The notes below the pieces were generated by a model, which saw nothing but the letters and a program-made list of their open reading frames with translations, was not told the origin of the DNA and searched no databases. A DNA stretch of 32,947 nt. It comes from Actinomycetota bacterium. GTDB lineage: Bacteria > Actinomycetota > Thermoleophilia > Gaiellales > Gaiellaceae. The stretch is taken from NCBI GenBank assembly GCA_005888365.1, contig VAWZ01000001.1, positions 19,483-52,429 of the forward strand. Reading direction: 5' to 3'. This document shows positions 8,200 through 16,110 of this stretch, one piece after another; the stretch's first letter is position 1, and every line of letters starts with the position of its first letter. Position numbers and translations under genes: made by a program.

Positions 8200-9398
8200 T
8201 CCGGGCGCCCTGTCCTGAGGGCGACCCAGGCCTTGCGCCAGTCGTCGTACGACTTGCACACGTCGCCGCGCGCGGCGCCGCAGTTCTTCTGAGGCACGGT
8301 CCACAGGTGGACGTCCTTCCACCACTCCTCGTCCTGCGCGTGAACGGCGTCGCAGTAGCCCGCGTCCGTCGTGAACTCGCAGGCCCTCGTGTTCGAGGGC
8401 GCCTCGCGGAAGAGCTCGGCCACCCTCGCGTTCGCCTCGGGCGAGACGACGTAGTCGAGCCATAGGTAGGTGCAGTTCGGATGCTTGGCCTTGGAGGAGA
8501 TCATCCAGGCGTCCGCCCAGCCCGTCGCTCCCTCGCTCGGCTTGACCGCTGTCACGGCCACGGGCGGCTGCTCCGCCTCGAGCAACGCGACCTGGCGCGG
8601 CCACGTCGTCCCGACGAGAGACTGCCCGGAGGCGAACGAGGCGACCTGCTCCTTGATCGTGGCCGTGTTCCAGTACTCACCGATGATCTGCCGCTGGCGC
8701 CGGAGCAGCCGAATCGCCACGGCGAACTGCTTCCCGTCGAGCTCGTACGGATTCGTGATTCGCAGACTCGGCCGGGTCGTCTCGAGATACAGCGCTGCGT
8801 CGGCGATGAAGATCGGATCGTCGTAGATCGAGATCCGGCCTTTGAGCGAAGGGCTCCAGATCGGCGCCCAGCTCGAGGTGTCGGAGGGCAGGTAATCGGT
8901 GCGGAACAGCTCGAGGTTCGCGGCGCGCCCCTGGGGTACGGCGTATCCGGTCCCTTCCACAGTGTCGAAGAGCCGCCCCTTGAGAGCCTCGACAACGTCT
9001 CTGTAGCCCGGCACCAGGTCGAAGTTGACGGGCGCGACCATCCCCTTGTCGATGAGGCGGAGCATCGCGTCACCGGCGACGAGGACTCCGTCGGACCCTT
9101 TCGTCGCCTTCGAGTCGACGAGGTCGACGGAAGTCGCAGTTCTCGTCGTCACCTCGCACCCGGTCTGCCTGGTGAACGCGGCGACGGGCAGATTCGTCGG
9201 GAAGCCGGGACGGACGACGAGGTCGAGCTTCCCCTCGCTGCGGGCGCGATGCTGGATCTGGGTGAGCGTCGTACCGAGGCCTCCGACCTGCCAGTCCTTC
9301 ACCCTCCCGCCGCCGCAACCCGCGGCGAGGAGCGCGAGCGAGCCGAGGAGAAGGGCAAGGGCACCCCCCGCGGGGGCGCTTGCCGCGATTCTCCTCAC
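8196..9398 (-). CDS. Spermidine/putrescine-type ABC binding lipoprotein
   Basis: The 400-residue protein is a type of solute-binding protein found with PotABC systems. It has a lipoprotein signal (LALLAAGC, lipidated Cys about residue 28) and core motifs KDWQVGGLGTTLTQ, LVPGYRDVVEALKG, WAPIWSPSLKGRISIYDDP, IADAALYL and GATGWADAWMISSKAKHPNCTYLWLDYV. The C-terminus carries four extra cysteines (ACEF, YCDAV, NCGA, VCKSY) that look like two disulfides. It starts with GTG at 9398, 72 bases after potC. It shares the operon with a second, clearly homologous binding protein (11216-12367) lacking a lipobox. The ligand is unknown; a polyamine or amino-butyrate compound fits the operon. Confidence 0.88.
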   Translation of the reverse strand: MRRIAASAPAGGALALLLGSLALLAAGCGGGRVKDWQVGGLGTTLTQIQHRARSEGKLDLVVRPGFPTNLPVAAFTRQTGCEVTTRTATSVDLVDSKATKGSDGVLVAGDAMLRLIDKGMVAPVNFDLVPGYRDVVEALKGRLFDTVEGTGYAVPQGRAANLELFRTDYLPSDTSSWAPIWSPSLKGRISIYDDPIFIADAALYLETTRPSLRITNPYELDGKQFAVAIRLLRRQRQIIGEYWNTATIKEQVASFASGQSLVGTTWPRQVALLEAEQPPVAVTAVKPSEGATGWADAWMISSKAKHPNCTYLWLDYVVSPEANARVAELFREAPSNTRACEFTTDAGYCDAVHAQDEEWWKDVHLWTVPQKNCGAARGDVCKSYDDWRKAWVALRTGRPE

Positions 9399-9470
9399 TG
9401 CCCCGCTCCGGCTTCTTCGTTCGCGATCATCCCGGTAGCGACCAGGGTAGGCGGAGGGAGAGACGGCGTC

Positions 9471-10298
9471 CTATTCGGTCTGCGTAGCGACAGCGGTGAC
9501 GCGTCCGCCCGCTGCGGTTTCTCCTCCTACCGTGAGCCTCTGCGATACCCAGACCGGAATCACCGTGAAGAGGATGATCGCGAACGCGACGACGTTCACC
9601 ACCGGGAGCTGCTGCCCCTGGCGCAGGTTGTCGAGGATGAAGATCGGCAGCGTCGTTTGGGCGCCGGCTGTGAAGGTCGTGACGATCACCTCGTCGAACG
9701 AAAGGGCGAATGCGAGCAGCCCACCCGCGACGAGCGCGGTCGAGAGCGTCGGCCAGGTCACGTAGCGAAAGGTCTGCCAACCGTCGGCCCCGAGGTCCAT
9801 CGAGGCCTCGACGAGCGAGGGCGACGTCCGCCGCAGCCTGGCGAGCACGTTGTTGTAGACGACGACGACGCAGAACGTCGCGTGCCCGATGACGATCGTC
9901 CAGATCGAGAACGCGACGCCCGCGAACGAGAAGAACGAGTTGAGCGCCATCCCGGTGATGATCCCCGGCAGCGCGATCGGCAGCAGCAGGAGAAACGAGA
10001 TCGAGTCTCTCCCGAAGAATGCGAAGCGCTGGATTGCGAACGACGCCATCGTCCCGAGCACCAGCGCGATCGCCGTCGCAGCGAGTCCCACCTCGATCGA
10101 CAGGCGGAGCGACGAGCGCAGGAAGTCGTCGTGCCAGGCGACGCCGAACCACTTCGTCGACCAGCTGGTGATCGGCCAGCTCTGGATCGGCGACGCGTTG
10201 AACGCGTACAGGGCGATGATGACGAGCGGGATCCAGAGAAAGGCGACGACGAGCGCCGTCCACACGCCCAGCCCGATCTTGGTCGCGTGAGACTCCAT
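9471..10298 (-). CDS. potC: Polyamine-type ABC permease (PotC-like)
   Basis: The 275-residue inner-membrane permease has about six hydrophobic helices, starting MESHATKIGLGVWTALVVAFLW. The EAA loop that contacts the ATPase is LVEASMDLGADGWQTFRYVTWPTL. It belongs to the PotC half of PotABC-type importers. The start ATG at 10298 shares its A with the stop of potB (TGATG), so the two permeases are translationally coupled. The longer same-frame extension to 11132 overlaps potB and is not coding. Substrate inferred from operon. Confidence 0.9.
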   Translation of the reverse strand: MESHATKIGLGVWTALVVAFLWIPLVIIALYAFNASPIQSWPITSWSTKWFGVAWHDDFLRSSLRLSIEVGLAATAIALVLGTMASFAIQRFAFFGRDSISFLLLLPIALPGIITGMALNSFFSFAGVAFSIWTIVIGHATFCVVVVYNNVLARLRRTSPSLVEASMDLGADGWQTFRYVTWPTLSTALVAGGLLAFALSFDEVIVTTFTAGAQTTLPIFILDNLRQGQQLPVVNVVAFAIILFTVIPVWVSQRLTVGGETAAGGRVTAVATQTE

Positions 10299-11212
10299 CA
10301 GAGTGCCTCGAACGCGCCAAGGCGGCGCGCGAGCGCGATGTACAGGGCCATGACTCCCACCGGAACCATCGCGTAGGCCGCTGCGAAGGTGAGATTCGAC
10401 GCGCTCTGCTCGGAGACGATGTTGCCGATCAAGCTCGAGCCCGGCCCGCCGACGAGGAGCGGCGTGATGTAGTCGCCGAGCGTGAGCGAGAACGTGAAGA
10501 TCGACCCGGCGACGACGCCGGGGAAGGCGAGCGGGAGGATCACGCTGCGGAACGTTCGAGAGCCACGCGCACCGAGATCGCGCGAGGCTTCGAGCAAGCT
10601 GCCTGGTATGCGCTCGAGCGCCGCGTAGATCGGCAGGATCATGAACGGCAGCCACACGTACGAGAAGACGATCCACATTGCCTTGTTCGTGAACTGGAGC
10701 TGCGCGTCCGGCAGGCCGAGGCCGTTCAGGAACCAGTTGAGCGGGCCGCTCTTGGACAAGATCGTCGTCCAGGAGTAGATGCGGACGAGGTAGCTCGACC
10801 AGAGAGGGAGCAAGACCATCACGAACAGGAGCGAGCGCGTGCGCCGCCCTGCGATCTTCGCCATGAAGAACGCAAGCGGGAAGGCGAGGATCGCGTCGGT
10901 GACAGTGACTGCGGCTGCCATCCCGATCGTCCGGCCCGCGATCCGGAGGTACGTCGGGTCGCTCAGGCTGAAGATCGCCCGGTACTGGTCGAGCGTCCAC
11001 GTGTGGACGATCGCCGCCGTGAACGAGTCGCTCGTCCAGAAGGACGACACGAGCATCGCGCCCAGCGAAGCCGCGTAGACGGCGACGAACGCTGCGACAG
11101 GAGGAACGAGGAGCACGACCAGCTTGAGCCACGGTCGCCGCCAGAGAACGGACGAGAGACGAAGGCGGGCCCCCCGGAAGGAGCCCGCCTCACGTGCTGC
11201 GTCGACTGCCAA
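10298..11212 (-). CDS. potB: Polyamine-type ABC permease (PotB-like)
   Basis: The 304-residue permease has a cytoplasmic N-terminus, a first helix LKLVVLLVPPVAAFVAVYAASLGAML, about five more helices, and the EAA loop LLEASRDLGARGSRTFRSVILPLAFPG. LPLWSSYLVRIYSWTTIL and TLGDYITPLLVGG are typical of PotB proteins. The chosen start is TTG at 11212, three bases after the stop of the binding-protein gene; no better in-frame start with a ribosome site is near, so the N-terminus is uncertain by some residues. It pairs with PotC in the membrane. Confidence 0.9.
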   Translation of the reverse strand: MAVDAAREAGSFRGARLRLSSVLWRRPWLKLVVLLVPPVAAFVAVYAASLGAMLVSSFWTSDSFTAAIVHTWTLDQYRAIFSLSDPTYLRIAGRTIGMAAAVTVTDAILAFPLAFFMAKIAGRRTRSLLFVMVLLPLWSSYLVRIYSWTTILSKSGPLNWFLNGLGLPDAQLQFTNKAMWIVFSYVWLPFMILPIYAALERIPGSLLEASRDLGARGSRTFRSVILPLAFPGVVAGSIFTFSLTLGDYITPLLVGGPGSSLIGNIVSEQSASNLTFAAAYAMVPVGVMALYIALARRLGAFEAL

Positions 11213-11215
11213 CAG

Positions 11216-12367
11216 CTATCCGGTGATCGAGGCCCAGGCGTTGTTCCAGGCCTGCTGATCCTTGCAGTCCGTTCGCCCGCCCCAGCCGCAGGTCTTGACC
11301 GGGGTCTTCCAGAAGCGGATCGACTTCGCATACGCCGCCGGTGCGCTCAGGTGGTATCCGGCGCAGGAGCCTTTCTGGATCTTGTTCATGTAGGGACAGG
11401 CCTTCGGGTTGACCGGCGTCTCACCGAAGACGAGCGCCTGCTTCGCCTGCACCTGCGGTGTGGCCGCATACGCCATCCACCTGTACGCGCAGTTCGGATG
11501 CGGGGCGTTCTTGGTCAGCATCCAGGTGTCGGCCCAGCCGGTGACCCCCTCTTTCGGGATGATCTCCTTGACGGGGACCTTCGAGGCCTGGAGCGTCAGC
11601 GTCTGCAGCGGCCACGTCGCCCCGATGAAAGCGTCCCCTGTCTTGAAGTCCTTCTCGTCGTCCGCCGGATAGAGCCAGTACCGCAGGAGCAGCGGCTTTT
11701 GCTTCTTGAGCAGCGTCACGGCCGCATCGAACTGAGGCTTCGTCAGCTCGTACGGGTCCTTAATCCCGAGCGACGGCTTCGTCTTCTGCAGGTAGAGCGC
11801 CGCGTCGGCGATCTGGATCGGGTTGTTCGGGACCGAGATCTTGCCCTTGTACTTCGGGCTGTAGATCGCGCTCCAGCTCGTCGGGGCCGGCTTCACCTTC
11901 TTCGTGTTGTAGATGAGGGTGTTCGGGCCCCATTGCAACGACACTCCGTAATGCACGCCCTTGATCGTGTTGTGCGGCGGCGACTTGAATGCCGGCAGGA
12001 AGTCCTTCCAGGACGGAATGAGGTTCACGTTGACGGGGACAACGTCGCCCGCATAGATGAAGCGGAGGCTCGCGTCACCAGACGCGGACACGAGGTCGTA
12101 TCCGTTGCCGCCGCCGTGGATGATGTTGAACATCTCGTTCGACGAGCCAGCATCCTTCCGCTGGATCTTGCAGCCCGTCTGCTGCTCGAACTTCTTCGCG
12201 AAGCTCGGGTCGGTGTACTGCCCCCACTCCATGACTTTGAGAGCACCCTCGCCGGGTCCGATCTTCGTCGGCAGCGCGCTCGTCTTTGAGACGCCCGCCG
12301 CCGGCACGGCGAGCATCGCGACCAGCCCGGCGAGCACGACGTGCCACGAGCGAATTCGCTTCCTCAC
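11216..12367 (-). CDS. potD: Spermidine/putrescine-type ABC binding protein, secreted form
   Basis: The 383-residue protein has a Sec-type signal (VRKRIRSWHVVLAGLVAMLAVPAAG) but no lipobox cysteine, unlike its paralogue at 8196-9398. The core has LKVMEWGQYTDPSFAKKFEQQTGCKI, LVSASGDASLRFI, QWGPNTLIYNTKKVKPAPTSW, IADAALYLQKTKPSLGI and GVTGWADTWMLTKNAPHPNCAYRWMAY. Four C-terminal cysteines (ACPY, SCAGY, TCGWG, DCKDQ) align with those of the paralogue. The start is GTG at 12367, preceded by GGAGGGAAC and overlapping the potA stop by four bases (GTGA). It belongs to the gabT-pot operon. How a protein without lipid anchor stays near the membrane is not clear. Confidence 0.88.
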   Translation of the reverse strand: MRKRIRSWHVVLAGLVAMLAVPAAGVSKTSALPTKIGPGEGALKVMEWGQYTDPSFAKKFEQQTGCKIQRKDAGSSNEMFNIIHGGGNGYDLVSASGDASLRFIYAGDVVPVNVNLIPSWKDFLPAFKSPPHNTIKGVHYGVSLQWGPNTLIYNTKKVKPAPTSWSAIYSPKYKGKISVPNNPIQIADAALYLQKTKPSLGIKDPYELTKPQFDAAVTLLKKQKPLLLRYWLYPADDEKDFKTGDAFIGATWPLQTLTLQASKVPVKEIIPKEGVTGWADTWMLTKNAPHPNCAYRWMAYAATPQVQAKQALVFGETPVNPKACPYMNKIQKGSCAGYHLSAPAAYAKSIRFWKTPVKTCGWGGRTDCKDQQAWNNAWASITG

Positions 12368-13377
12368 GTTCCCTCCTTGATCGCGAACTCTACGTCCGGC
12401 CTCCATGCGAGACGGACGCGTTTTCCCTCCATTGCGTGGACATCCGACGACGAGACCTCGAGATTCTGCTGCAGCGCGACGAGCTCTCCGCCTCCCTCGA
12501 GCTCGACGAGGTAGCGAGTCACCGCGCCGAGATAGACGGCCGCCCGAACGACGCCCGGCTCACCCTCGCCCGCATCGGCGGGTAGGACGCGGATCTTCTC
12601 CGGCCGGACCGTGAACGTCCTGCCGTTCCGCACGAGCACGTTCGACGTGCCGATGAAGCCGGCGACGAACTCCGTTCGGGGATGCTCGTACATCTCTGCC
12701 GGAGCTCCGACCTGCTCGACCCTCCCCTCGTTGAAGACCGCGATGCGATCGGACATCGTCAACGCCTCCTCCTGATCGTGCGTGACGTAGACGAACGTCA
12801 TGCCGAGCTCCTTCTGGATCTGCTTGAGCTCGATCTGCAGCTGCTGCCTGAGCTTCAGGTCGAGGGCGCCGAGCGGCTCGTCCAGGAGGAGCGCCCTCGG
12901 CTGGTTGACGATCGCCCGCGCCAGAGCGACTCGCTGGCGCTGACCTCCGGAGAGCTGGGACGGCTTGCGCTGGGCGAGCCCGCCGAGTCTCACCATCTCG
13001 AGCGCGGCGTGCGCCCGTCGGCGGCGGTCGTCTTTCCGCACCCTTCTCACCAGCAGCCCGTACTCGACGTTCTCGAGCACCGTCATGTGCGGGAAGAGCG
13101 CGTAGTCCTGGAAGACCGTGTTCACGTTTCGGGCGTACGGCGGTTCACGCGACACGTCGTTCCCGGCAAGCTCGACCCGTCCTTCGTCCGGCCGCTCGAA
13201 CCCCGCAATCAGTCGCAGCGTCGTCGTCTTGCCGGAGCCCGACGGCCCGAGCATGGTGAAGAACTCCCCGCGACGGACCTCGAGGTCGACGCTGTCGACC
13301 GCCAAGACTTCTCCGAAGCGCTTCGTGAGACCGACGCAGCGTACGTCTGCGTCAGTCTGCAGAACCTGCTGCGACAA
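12364..13377 (-). CDS. potA: Polyamine-type ABC transporter ATPase
   Basis: The 337-residue protein is the ATPase of the importer. It shows Walker A GPSGSGKTTT, Q-loop VFQDYALFPHMTV, signature LSGGQRQRVALARA, Walker B ALLLDEPLGALD and the switch His in YVTHDQEEALTMSDR. A C-terminal TOBE domain (about 240-337, from FIGTSNVLVRNGRTFTVRPEKIRVL) is usual for PotA/MalK-type subunits. I chose the TTG at 13377 because GGAGGAGGCGC lies directly upstream and the conserved strand VRCVGLTKRFG follows at once; the frame is open 42 bases further. This start lies 26 bp inside the end of gabT. Confidence 0.93.
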   Translation of the reverse strand: MSQQVLQTDADVRCVGLTKRFGEVLAVDSVDLEVRRGEFFTMLGPSGSGKTTTLRLIAGFERPDEGRVELAGNDVSREPPYARNVNTVFQDYALFPHMTVLENVEYGLLVRRVRKDDRRRRAHAALEMVRLGGLAQRKPSQLSGGQRQRVALARAIVNQPRALLLDEPLGALDLKLRQQLQIELKQIQKELGMTFVYVTHDQEEALTMSDRIAVFNEGRVEQVGAPAEMYEHPRTEFVAGFIGTSNVLVRNGRTFTVRPEKIRVLPADAGEGEPGVVRAAVYLGAVTRYLVELEGGGELVALQQNLEVSSSDVHAMEGKRVRLAWRPDVEFAIKEGT

Positions 13378-14638
13378 GCGCCTCCTCCAGGATCGAGAGA
13401 CCTTCGTCGGCCTCTGCATCCGTCAGCGTCAGCGGCGGCAGCAGCCGAATCACGTTGCCGTAGAGACCGCACGAAAGAAGCACGAGTCCTCGCTCGAACG
13501 CCGCGGAGAGGACCGCCTTGGCCCGGCTGGGCTCGCGCGCGACGAACTCGAGAGCAAGCATCGGCCCGAGCCCGCGCACCTCGCCGATCCCCTCGTGGTT
13601 CTTGGCCATGCCCTCGAGTCGCGAGCGGAGGTTCTCGCCCAGCTCGCGTGCGCGAGCGAGGAAATCGCGGTCCGCGACGACGTCCAGCACTGCGATCGCG
13701 GCGGCGCAGGAGAGCGGGTTGCCCCCGAACGTGCCTCCCAGCCCGCCGCTCGGGACTGCGTCCATGAGCTCTGCCCGGCCTGTGACGGCTGCCAGCGGCA
13801 GGCCTCCTCCGAGCGACTTTCCGGAGACGAGCAGGTCGGGCTCGACGCCGTCGTAGTGCTCGATCGCCCACATCTGCCCGGTGCGACCGACCCCCGACTG
13901 CACCTCGTCGTCGACGTACACGATCCCGTGCTTGCGGCAGATCTCCTGCAGGCGCGCCGGATAGTCGGGCGGCATGACGATGAAGCCGCCCTCTCCCTGG
14001 ACCGGCTCGAGCACGACGCAGGCGACGGTCGCCGGGTCGACGTCCGCCTTGAAGAGATGCTCGAGCGCCGCGATCGCGTCATCCGACGTCGCGCCGCGGT
14101 AGGGATAGGGAGCTGGCACCCGGTACACCTCGGGAGCGAAAGGCCCGAACCCCCGCTTGTAGGGCACGACCTTGCTCGTCATCGTCATCGCCAGGAGCGT
14201 CCGCCCGTGAAAGGCGTAGTCGAAGACGACGACCGCCGGCCGGCCGGTCGCGACGCGCGCGATCTTGACGGCGTTCTCGACCGCTTCGGCGCCGGCGTTG
14301 ACGAGCAACGAGCGCTGCTCACGGCCGCTACAGGCCGAGAGGTCCGCGAGTCGCTTGCACACCTCGACGTACGGCTCGTACATCCCGACGAAGAAGCCCT
14401 GATGAAGGTAGCGGTCGGCCTGCTCCTTGATCGCCTCGACGACGGCAGGGTGGCGGTGACCGGTGTTCTGGCAGCCGATGCCGCCCGCGAAGTCGATGTA
14501 CGAACGCCCGTCGACGTCCGTGATGCGCGCCCCCTCGGCCTGCGCGACGACGAGCTCGGGCGTCACGACTCCCGGCGCGACGTAACGCGCGCGGCCCTCG
14601 GCGACGTGTTCCGAGGCGGTTCCTTGCTCGAGTGGCAT
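13352..14638 (-). CDS. gabT: Class III aminotransferase, 4-aminobutyrate transaminase-like
   Basis: The 428-residue PLP enzyme shows all class III features: INDVDG-like entry ITDVDGRSYIDFAGGIG, LLVNAGAEAVENAVKIAR (phosphate site), FDYAFHGRTLLAMTMT, VLEPVQGEGG, the pyridine-binding Asp in IVYVDDEVQSGVGRTG, the Schiff-base Lys in LLVSGKSLGGGLPL, and GTFGGNPLSCAAA. The EPVQGEGG and GRTG motifs fit GABA transaminase, converting GABA and 2-oxoglutarate to succinate semialdehyde and glutamate. As first gene of a polyamine-type uptake operon, it may deaminate the imported compound, and putrescine or a related diamine is also possible. ATG at 14638; a strong candidate promoter ends six bases upstream. 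Confidence 0.9.
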   Translation of the reverse strand: MPLEQGTASEHVAEGRARYVAPGVVTPELVVAQAEGARITDVDGRSYIDFAGGIGCQNTGHRHPAVVEAIKEQADRYLHQGFFVGMYEPYVEVCKRLADLSACSGREQRSLLVNAGAEAVENAVKIARVATGRPAVVVFDYAFHGRTLLAMTMTSKVVPYKRGFGPFAPEVYRVPAPYPYRGATSDDAIAALEHLFKADVDPATVACVVLEPVQGEGGFIVMPPDYPARLQEICRKHGIVYVDDEVQSGVGRTGQMWAIEHYDGVEPDLLVSGKSLGGGLPLAAVTGRAELMDAVPSGGLGGTFGGNPLSCAAAIAVLDVVADRDFLARARELGENLRSRLEGMAKNHEGIGEVRGLGPMLALEFVAREPSRAKAVLSAAFERGLVLLSCGLYGNVIRLLPPLTLTDAEADEGLSILEEALVAAGSAD

Positions 14639-14644
14639 CGCGCG

Positions 14645-14673
14645 ATTATCGAGATTGCGCGGATTCCCGGCAA
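14645..14673 (-). promoter_or_regulatory. Promoter of the gabT-pot operon, leaderless layout
   Basis: On the minus strand TTGCCG (14668-14673) and GATAAT (14645-14650) are separated by 17 bases, close to a sigma-70/SigA consensus. GATAAT ends six bases before the gabT ATG, so transcription would start at or next to the A of ATG. This is the best promoter in the window. Confidence 0.6.
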
Positions 14674-14713
14674 CTCGGACCGAAGCGGCGCGACCGCGTA
14701 CTCTGTGCCGAGC

Positions 14714-14786
14714 GCCGGAGTAGCTCAGCTGGTAGAGCAAGCGCCTTGTAAGCGCTAGGCCGTGGGTTCGAGTCCCGCCTCCGGCT
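14714..14786 (+). tRNA. tRNA-Thr (anticodon TGT)
   Basis: A full cloverleaf can be drawn: acceptor GCCGGAG pairs with CTCCGGC, D-arm GCTC...GAGC, anticodon stem AGCGC/GCGCT with the loop CTTGTAA giving anticodon TGT, T-arm GTGGG/CCCGC with loop TTCGAGT, and discriminator T at 14786. CCA is not encoded. It lies divergent from gabT. It is intact and has no intron. The broken PD-(D/E)XK gene starts 41 bases downstream. Confidence 0.95.
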
Positions 14787-14827
14787 CTTGACGGTTGTCC
14801 ATCCGGTCAACGGGATACGCTGACCAA

Positions 14828-15289
14828 GTGGAACATCCGAAGGTCGTGGGCGATCGCACCGCATTGGCTGCGATGCAGCTCTTCAAGAATCCGGCTATGC
14901 AGTGTCCGTGCCCTTCGGCGAGAACACACGTTACGACCTCGTCATTGACGACGGGTGCCGGCTTGCGCGCGTGCAGTGCAAGACCGGACGCCTGCGCGAG
15001 GGCGCGATTCGGTTCGCGACTTGCAGTTCGACGCGCACCACGCGCGTCCCTCGCATGGAAGGCGTGACTATCTCGGGCAGGTCGACTACTTCGCCATCTA
15101 CGCCCCGAAACGAACGGCATATATCTCGTCCCCATCGAGGAGATGACCGCCCGCGCGAAAGGTTCATTGCGCGTGACACCCGCCCAAGACGGTCAGCGGT
15201 GGAGGGTTCGACTCGCGGACGATTACGAGGTCTGGCGCGTCTATATAGAAGCTACGCGAGCACCTCGCGGGACCTCTGGTGCGAGATGA
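14828..15289 (+). pseudogene. Group I intron-associated PD-(D/E)XK endonuclease-like gene, three frameshifts
   Basis: A protein of about 153 residues can be pieced together over three frames. It starts VEHPKVVGDRTALAAMQLF at GTG 14828, with TACGCT six bases upstream. It shifts near 14890 into GYAVSVPFGENTRYDLVIDD and CRLARVQCKTGRLREG, near 15035 into HHARPSHGRRDYLGQVDYFAIYAP, and near 15105 into ETNGIYLVPIEEMTARAKGSL, ending at TGA 15287-15289. The Asp in RYDLVIDD and the Q-C-K tripeptide fit the PD-(D/E)XK core of proteins described with group I introns (Pfam PDDEXK_5 by recall). No intron is visible in the adjacent tRNA. The 3' end overlaps sigH by 38 bp. Likely a dead freestanding homing-type endonuclease. 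Confidence 0.7.
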
Positions 15290-15917
15290 TCTTCCGCTTG
15301 ACGCGCTGCAGCGCGTTGTCGATGGTCTTCGTGTCACAGGCCAGCTCGTCCGCCATCTCCTCGTACGAGTTGCCCTCCAGGTACAGCCGCAGCGCGTCCG
15401 CCTCGAGTCGTGAGAGGCCGCTGCCGAGCGAGAAGACGAGACTCTGCAGCTCCTCGGTCGAGATGACGCACAGCGAAGGGTCGTGGACCGCAGGCCCCGG
15501 AAGCGCGTCGCCGAGCGTGTAGTCGCCGTCGGACTCCTGCCCTGCCGGCGTGTGGCTGAACGAGACGTAGGTGTTGAGCGGCGCGTGCTTGAAGCGGGTC
15601 GCCGTCTTGATCGCGGTGATGATCTGCCGGGTCACGCAGAGCTCGGCGAAGCTGCGGAACGAGGTCTCCTTGTCGGAGCGAAAGTCGCGGACGGCCTTGA
15701 AGAGACCGATCATCCCCTCCTGGACAAGGTCGTCTCCGTCGCCGCCGGCGAGGAAGTACGAGCTCGCCTTGAGCCGGACGAATCCTGCGTACCTGCGCAT
15801 GAGCCCGTCGAGCGCCTCTTGGCTGCCGTTGCGCGCCTTGAGGACGAGCTGCAGGTCCTCAAGCTCTCGTTGAGCCTTCTGCGGGCTTCTTGGTGCGGGA
15901 GCGGTGCGAGCGGACAT
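15252..15917 (-). CDS. sigH: RNA polymerase sigma factor, SigH/Spo0H family
   Basis: The 221-residue sigma-70-family protein has region 2 in EALDGLMRRYAGFVRLKASSYF ... GDDLVQEGMIGLFKAVRDFRSDKETSFRSFAELCVTRQIITAIKTATR and a region 4 HTH in LSRLEADALRLYLEGNSYEEMADELACDTKTIDNALQRVKRKI. Region 3 is short, as in Spo0H. In Bacillus SigH governs the transition to stationary phase, competence and sporulation; the role here is unknown and nothing in the window shows that this organism sporulates. The gene follows rlmB and yacP/rae1 as in Bacillus, but with its own 190-bp upstream region. ATG at 15917 after GGGGGTTACCC. Confidence 0.88.
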   Translation of the reverse strand: MSARTAPAPRSPQKAQRELEDLQLVLKARNGSQEALDGLMRRYAGFVRLKASSYFLAGGDGDDLVQEGMIGLFKAVRDFRSDKETSFRSFAELCVTRQIITAIKTATRFKHAPLNTYVSFSHTPAGQESDGDYTLGDALPGPAVHDPSLCVISTEELQSLVFSLGSGLSRLEADALRLYLEGNSYEEMADELACDTKTIDNALQRVKRKIISHQRSREVLA

Positions 15918-16007
15918 GGGTAACCCCCGTGTGCGGCGTGGTTGAGCGCTTTACGAGCTCGAGGCGCAAGGCCCGATTCGCAAAGACTCAGGCTGAAGTT
16001 GAAGAAG

Positions 16008-16036
16008 AAGCTAGCACGATCTTCCACGCGTTACAA
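16008..16036 (-). promoter_or_regulatory. Candidate sigH promoter
   Basis: TTGTAA (minus strand, 16031-16036) and TAGCTT (16008-16013) are 17 bases apart, a fair vegetative-type promoter. It lies about 90 bases before the sigH ATG, leaving a leader of roughly 80 bases in which I see no clear riboswitch. Confidence 0.4.
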
Positions 16037-16064
16037 GGTCTTTGCGCATCATGCAGTTTGCTAA

Positions 16065-16076
16065 GAACATATGTTC
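16065..16076. promoter_or_regulatory. LexA/SOS-box-like palindrome upstream of sigH
   Basis: GAACATATGTTC is a perfect 12-bp palindrome. With its flank it reads CGAACATATGTTC on the minus strand, which fits the Gram-positive SOS consensus CGAACNNNNGTTCG at all but one base. It lies 28 bases upstream of the -35 of the candidate sigH promoter. Confidence 0.5.
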
Positions 16077-16110
16077 GCCCGCTCGGATGTCGTCAGACTC
16101 GACGCCGGCC

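Noticed and set aside
8481-10376. 631-codon plus-strand open frame
   Set aside because: It is antisense to the binding protein and potC and made of Arg/Asp/Glu-rich low-complexity sequence.
9471-11132. Apparent 553-residue fusion ahead of potC
   Set aside because: The first half is the potB region in a wrong frame; only the part from ATG 10298 codes for a permease.
14788-14811. Hairpin just after tRNA-Thr as terminator
   Set aside because: TTGACGG and CCGGTCAA pair only with a bulge and there is no T-tract; too weak to call.
14828-15289. Restriction-modification or defence nuclease
   Set aside because: No methyltransferase or defence partner lies nearby, the family resemblance is to intron-associated endonucleases, and the gene is broken.
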